Assembly (NCBI GenBank): GCA_002509405.1
Contig: DAVO01000028.1
Span: forward strand, 6,254-15,454
DNA length: 9,201 nucleotides
Source: Methanomassiliicoccaceae archaeon UBA72
GTDB taxonomy: Archaea; Thermoplasmatota; Thermoplasmata; Methanomassiliicoccales; Methanomethylophilaceae
Direction: 5' to 3'
Shown: piece by piece, positions 6,718-9,201 of the stretch
Position numbering within the stretch: the stretch's first letter is position 1
How the letters are laid out: the number at the start of each line of letters is the position of its first letter
The notes under the pieces: model-generated
Database searches by the model: none
What the model was told of the DNA's origin: nothing
What the model saw: only the letters and a program-made list of their open reading frames with translations
Program-made: the position numbers and the translations under genes

Positions 6718-6851
6718 ATAATTGTGGTTTATGACATGGATCCGATAAATAAAAAGGTCTGATGCCGGATGTAAACAGAGAGCCTCGTTCGGTCAATTTG
6801 GAAATTCGTGCGATTTCGCGCCGCAAGGTAGATTGCCATGAAAACATTGAA

Positions 6852-6874
6852 GGCCCGCTTACGCGGGCCCTTTT
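6852..6874 (-). terminator. GC-rich hairpin downstream of the LRR gene
   Basis: GGCCCGC and GCGGGCC pair perfectly around TTAC, with CTTTT following on the + strand. It lies 14 bases past the stop of the minus-strand LRR gene, where a transcript-end structure is expected. The U-run is on the opposite strand, so it may instead act as a 3' stabilising stem or terminate + strand transcription. Confidence 0.45.
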
Positions 6875-6882
6875 GATAGTGT

Positions 6883-7929
6883 TTAAAGGACGAACCTTCT
6901 TACGTAAAAGACGGCGACCAAGACTACAGCGATGATGGCCACTAAAGCTCCCGCAATCCATACGGTCATATTTGTTTCGGCCGGAGCTTCCCAGACTGCG
7001 GTCAACGTAATATCGGACGTTCCCATCGTCAATGAGTGGCCTGCGGCATAGACGTTCGTTCCATCGCTCCATCCTACGAACACATATCCGTCATTGGTAC
7101 CATCGTAAGTGGCGAGGGTAAACGAATGCCCCTCGGCCACAGGCGATTGAACGGGCGCTGAAAGGGACCCTGCGCCTATGTCGTAAGTGACGGTGTGATA
7201 ACCCCTTATCAATTTATCAAAGGTGCCTGCAAATGAGTTACCGCTTAAATTCCCGATTGTTTGTTCCAGTATTGTTGTGGTGTCTTCTGCATAGAAGGTC
7301 AGTCCTCCGAACGCGAATCCGCCGATGGACGTGACGCTTGAAGGTATCATCACAGATGTGAGGCCGGTGCAGTTGTAGAAAGCATAGTCGCCGATGGCCG
7401 TGACGCTTGAAGGTATAGTCACCGACGTCATGCCGATGCAGTTATAGAACGCATAGTTTCCGATGGACGTTACGCCTTCGGGTATCGTCACCGAAGTGAG
7501 GCCGGTGCAGTTGTAGAACGCAGAGTAGCCGATGGACGTGACGCTTGCTGGTATCGTCACCGAAGTGAGGCCGGTGCAGTTGTAGAACGCAACATCGCCG
7601 ATGGACGTTACGCCTTCGGGTATCGTCACCGACGTCAGGCCGGTGCAGTTGTAGAACGCATAATCGCCGATGGACGTGACATCATATGTCACCGAATCGT
7701 AAGTCACGGAAGACGGGATCGTCAGTTCCGTTATGCTCGGATCGCCGAGACCGGTGATCGCCACGGTGCCGTCGGCACCGATCGTATATTCCAGGCCGCC
7801 GTCCGTGAACGACGTGCCGGCCGCCGCGCCGTCCGCGGAATCGGACTCGGAAACGACCAGATATGACGAGACGACGGCCAGTACAAAAATCGTAAACAAA
7901 GACGCTTTCAGAACAGGACACACAGACAT
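6883..7929 (-). CDS. BspA-like LRR_5 surface protein with C-terminal membrane anchor
   Basis: Secreted cell-surface protein, probably for adhesion or contact with host or microbial partners (role inferred from the family). Using the ATG at 7929 gives 348 residues: a signal peptide or N-terminal helix (about 8-27), a short beta-rich region (40-70), and six LRR_5 units of 23 residues (about 71-210), typified by IPEGVTSIGDVAFYNCTGLTSV. The first unit has a nine-residue insertion with a doubled VTYD. Next comes an InlB/Flg_new-type repeat domain (about 245-313) starting HTVTYDIGAGSL, containing VFVGWSDG and ending ITLTAVWE. Last is a membrane helix (about 322-343) with a basic tail FYVRRFVL. The ATG has GGAGAGGTT upstream; GTG at 7938 and TTG at 7968 are possible earlier starts. 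The final LRR unit is degenerate. Surface proteins of this build are frequent in gut Methanomassiliicoccales and gut bacteria. Confidence 0.88.
   Translation of the reverse strand: MSVCPVLKASLFTIFVLAVVSSYLVVSESDSADGAAAGTSFTDGGLEYTIGADGTVAITGLGDPSITELTIPSSVTYDSVTYDVTSIGDYAFYNCTGLTSVTIPEGVTSIGDVAFYNCTGLTSVTIPASVTSIGYSAFYNCTGLTSVTIPEGVTSIGNYAFYNCIGMTSVTIPSSVTAIGDYAFYNCTGLTSVMIPSSVTSIGGFAFGGLTFYAEDTTTILEQTIGNLSGNSFAGTFDKLIRGYHTVTYDIGAGSLSAPVQSPVAEGHSFTLATYDGTNDGYVFVGWSDGTNVYAAGHSLTMGTSDITLTAVWEAPAETNMTVWIAGALVAIIAVVLVAVFYVRRFVL
7321..7680. repeat. 69-bp tandem repeat array inside the LRR gene
   Basis: The motif beginning (G/T)CCGATGG recurs at exactly 69-bp intervals at 7321, 7390, 7459, 7528, 7597 and 7666, matching one 23-residue LRR_5 unit each. 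Neighbouring units are nearly identical at the DNA level, including synonymous positions, which points to recent expansion or gene conversion. Confidence 0.85.
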
Positions 7930-8042
7930 TATTTTCACAACCTCTCCGATGGTGCTAAGTAAAGACAATGCTCGACACCCTTTGGATTCTGACTGCTTTA
8001 TCTGGCTCTGAGCATGTGTGGTTCTTCTCTGGTGTAGTTTTT

Positions 8043-8058
8043 TAAATAAATATATTTT
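8043..8058 (-). promoter_or_regulatory. Candidate TATA region of the LRR gene
   Basis: On the minus strand this reads AAAATATATTTATTTA, the strongest TATA-like sequence upstream of the LRR start. It would give a leader of roughly 90-100 bases before the ATG at 7929. The sequence is nearly symmetric and could also drive + strand transcription into 8090-8250. Confidence 0.35.
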
Positions 8059-8161
8059 GTTTAAGTCATCTTAATTACTGCCGGCAAGTTGATGAAAACG
8101 GATCTGGGCAACATCGTCTGATAACCGGTTTCAATGCGAACATTCTATAGATCAGGCATAT

Positions 8162-8251
8162 ATGAAGAGATACAAAGACCCGATAGCATTTCTTGAAGCG
8201 GACGACACGTTGGCCGGAACTGAACCGGTCGGCCATTTTAGTTGCGATTAA
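8162..8251 (+). CDS. Possible 29-residue small ORF or gene relic
   Basis: ATG at 8162 opens a reading frame ending TAA at 8251 (MKRYKDPIAFLEADDTLAGT and nine more residues). Composition is gene-like, but only a weak AGG lies upstream and there is no recognisable domain. The frame is open back to 8096 without another ATG. A separate 9-codon ORF (MKTDLGNIV) starts at 8092 in another frame. Together these suggest a decayed gene rather than a functional peptide. Very tentative. Confidence 0.2.
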   Translation: MKRYKDPIAFLEADDTLAGTEPVGHFSCD

Positions 8252-8310
8252 TGGCGGTCTTACTGAAATGCATATGTAAACATTAAATCCGAACACTTGG
8301 ATGATGTACC

Positions 8311-8901
8311 ATGTTTCCGTCAGGAACAAAAATCCCCTCGGTCATACTGTTCATAGGAATTGCCCTCTTCGCATTATGCTGGATTGGGGCTGTGCTGTTA
8401 GACCCGTCTTGGACGTTCGGCGTCGACACCATGAGCGAGCTGGGCATTTCAGGAACAAATGCCAGATACCTGTTTCTGATCGGTTGCTTGGGAACGGGGG
8501 TATGCGCCTTCGCATACGGCGCGCTGATGGCGTACTCCCTGAAGCCCGTGCTCCTGCGCTCTGTTTTCATCATATTATCGGTCGCAGGGATATTCCTCAT
8601 GGGCGTTGGATCCTTTACGATGGACACGGACCTGCATATCGTGTTCACCGCCGCTTTCTTCATATCTATCGCGCTGTGCATGATCGATTACACACTTTAT
8701 GTGGCGTCCGCCGAAGAGAACTATGTGCTAGCGATATACACTGCAGCCCTTATCGTCGGAAACGTGATTTTGTTGCTGCTGACTCCTTTGGCGTTTGTAG
8801 AGCCGGTGGCGGTCATCCTGTTCATGGTCTGGGTCTTGAGCATCAACCACAGTTTCTTTTTGAATGAGGACAGGTTGTTCGTTATCAATTACGGCAGGTA
8901 A
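8311..8901 (+). CDS. DUF998 family six-helix membrane protein
   Basis: Integral membrane protein of 196 residues with six hydrophobic helices at about 9-30, 52-72, 82-103, 109-130, 138-157 and 160-178. The first loop holds DTMSELGISGTNARYLF (39-55), and helix four begins DLHIVFTAAFFISIAL (107-122). The SELG loop followed by a helix, and the HxxxxxxFF pattern, are typical of DUF998 proteins, which are widespread in archaea and bacteria and have no established biochemical role. The ATG is preceded by GGATGATG, a weak ribosome binding site about 6 bases away. The short soluble tail ends VINYGR. It is convergent with a small membrane protein gene on the right, with 26 bp between stops; an imperfect stem (8882-8891 with 8912-8921) spans the stop. 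Confidence 0.82.
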   Translation: MFPSGTKIPSVILFIGIALFALCWIGAVLLDPSWTFGVDTMSELGISGTNARYLFLIGCLGTGVCAFAYGALMAYSLKPVLLRSVFIILSVAGIFLMGVGSFTMDTDLHIVFTAAFFISIALCMIDYTLYVASAEENYVLAIYTAALIVGNVILLLLTPLAFVEPVAVILFMVWVLSINHSFFLNEDRLFVINYGR

Positions 8902-8927
8902 GATTACGTCTTAATCGATAACGGGTC

Positions 8928-9074
8928 TCAGCTCCATCCATCGTAATACATAGCGACGGCGGTGACGAATACGGCGGCCACCATAAGAAATATGATCCCC
9001 CAGGATACGATTTTGATCTTGGTCTGCTTTTTCATGAGGGGCCATGGCCCGTCCCGATAATAACGCTTTAGCAT
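8928..9074 (-). CDS. Small single-helix membrane protein
   Basis: A 48-residue reading frame: a basic, aromatic N-terminal region (MLKRYYRDGPWPLMKKQTKI), one hydrophobic helix at about 24-43 (SWGIIFLMVAAVFVTAVAM) and a short tail YYDGWS. Positive charge before the helix and an acidic/aromatic tail after it fit a helix with its N-terminus in the cytoplasm. M14 (9035) is an alternative start giving 35 residues. Neither ATG has a clear ribosome binding site. A different, longer frame covers the same DNA (8911-9198), but its second half is Arg/His-rich and looks like a shadow. Its first half (about 9088-9168) is strongly hydrophobic, so an upstream helix joined by a frameshift is possible. No family recognised. 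Confidence 0.5.
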   Translation of the reverse strand: MLKRYYRDGPWPLMKKQTKIKIVSWGIIFLMVAAVFVTAVAMYYDGWS

Positions 9075-9201
9075 GGACGATCTTCGGCATGTAAGGAAAT
9101 AGACATCCGGCAGCGTACCCGTCGAAGAAGAAAACCGCAGACATCGATGCGAAGAAAACCGCTACGAAGTGTGAATTGTTTAAACCCGAGTCTGACACTT
9201 A

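Larger units (their letters stand above)
5938..6882. other. Long AT-rich intergenic region
   Basis: Nearly 1 kb without a convincing gene. The first ~60 bases are the upstream region of the transporter; TTATAG on the minus strand near 6017 is a weak TATA candidate. From about 6050 to 6600 the DNA is extremely AT-rich and holds two ~155-bp repeat copies, a perfect palindrome (ATTATTT-G-AAATAAT, 6143-6157) and a perfect T/A hairpin (GTTTTTTT-C-AAAAAAAC, 6581-6597). From about 6600 the base composition becomes more gene-like but no good gene is present. It ends in a GC-rich hairpin at 6852-6869. Confidence 0.6.
7930..8310. other. Intergenic region between LRR and DUF998 genes
   Basis: Divergent promoter region. 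An AT-rich block at 8041-8060 holds TATA-like sequence for the LRR gene on the minus strand. Another, weaker box (ATATGTAAA near 8272-8280) could serve the DUF998 gene. The stretch 8085-8250 is more GC-rich than intergenic DNA elsewhere in the window and contains the two very short ORFs discussed separately. Confidence 0.45.

Noticed and set aside
5938..6882. tRNA or other known structured RNA in the long intergenic region
   Set aside because: No cloverleaf, GTTCRANNC-like T-loop or other known RNA signature was found by eye on either strand.
7321..7680. Regularly spaced repeats resembling a CRISPR array
   Set aside because: The 69-bp periodicity is continuous without unique spacers and encodes in-frame leucine-rich repeats.
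8283..8681. Minus-strand 132-codon frame opposite the DUF998 gene
   Set aside because: The + strand frame has six clear membrane helices and family motifs, while the opposite frame has shadow-like composition and no ribosome binding site.
8911..9198. 95-codon minus frame taken as one intact gene
   Set aside because: Its C-terminal half is Arg/His-rich and out of frame with a convincing membrane helix. It begins at a GTG directly after a stop with no ribosome binding site in view.

Overview
The window looks like a chromosomal segment of a methanogenic archaeon, most plausibly a gut-type member of the Methanomassiliicoccales. This is inferred, not proven. The grounds are archaeal AT-rich TATA-like promoters, purine-rich GAGGTG-type ribosome binding sites, a CARF-winged-helix regulator of an archaeal type (DUF6293/HFX_2341-like), and a membrane-anchored BspA-like leucine-rich-repeat surface protein of the kind common in gut methanogens. 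Genes are moderately GC-rich while the long intergenic stretches are very AT-rich. No tRNA, rRNA, CRISPR array or intact insertion sequence was seen.

Layout, left to right. (1) A methionine sulfoxide reductase MsrA-MsrB fusion on the + strand, missing only its first few residues at the window edge. (2) A three-gene operon on the - strand, transcribed from about 3455 down to 952: a NYN-domain (LabA/DUF88-like, PIN-fold) putative RNase, a 366-residue coiled-coil protein of unknown family, and a YqaJ/lambda-exonuclease-like PD-(D/E)XK nuclease. The genes are directly abutting or 13 bp apart, and each has a visible ribosome binding site. (3) A divergent + strand gene for a CARF-like sensor fused to a winged-helix DNA-binding domain. 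A 130-bp shared promoter region, with phased GTTATA repeats and a double TGCGCA palindrome, separates it from the operon. (4) An AT-rich gap, then a - strand ArsB/NhaD/SLC13-type ion transporter. (5) A 945-bp AT-rich, essentially gene-free region holding two ~155-bp imperfect copies of an element with two conserved dyad-symmetric blocks. (6) A - strand secreted, membrane-anchored LRR_5 (BspA-like) protein with six 69-bp repeat units. (7) A + strand six-helix DUF998 membrane protein and, convergent to it, a small single-helix membrane protein too short for routine gene calling.

The part most worth attention is 952-4426. A ligand-sensing CARF-type transcription factor sits back to back with an operon that encodes an RNase-like NYN protein, a long coiled-coil protein and a DNA exonuclease-like protein. 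No cas genes, phage structural genes or recombinase partner are nearby. A working hypothesis is a stress- or defence-related module in which the CARF-wHTH protein senses a signal, possibly a nucleotide, and controls the nuclease operon from the shared promoter. Domain identities are read by eye from motifs, and the linkage in function is inference from gene order.
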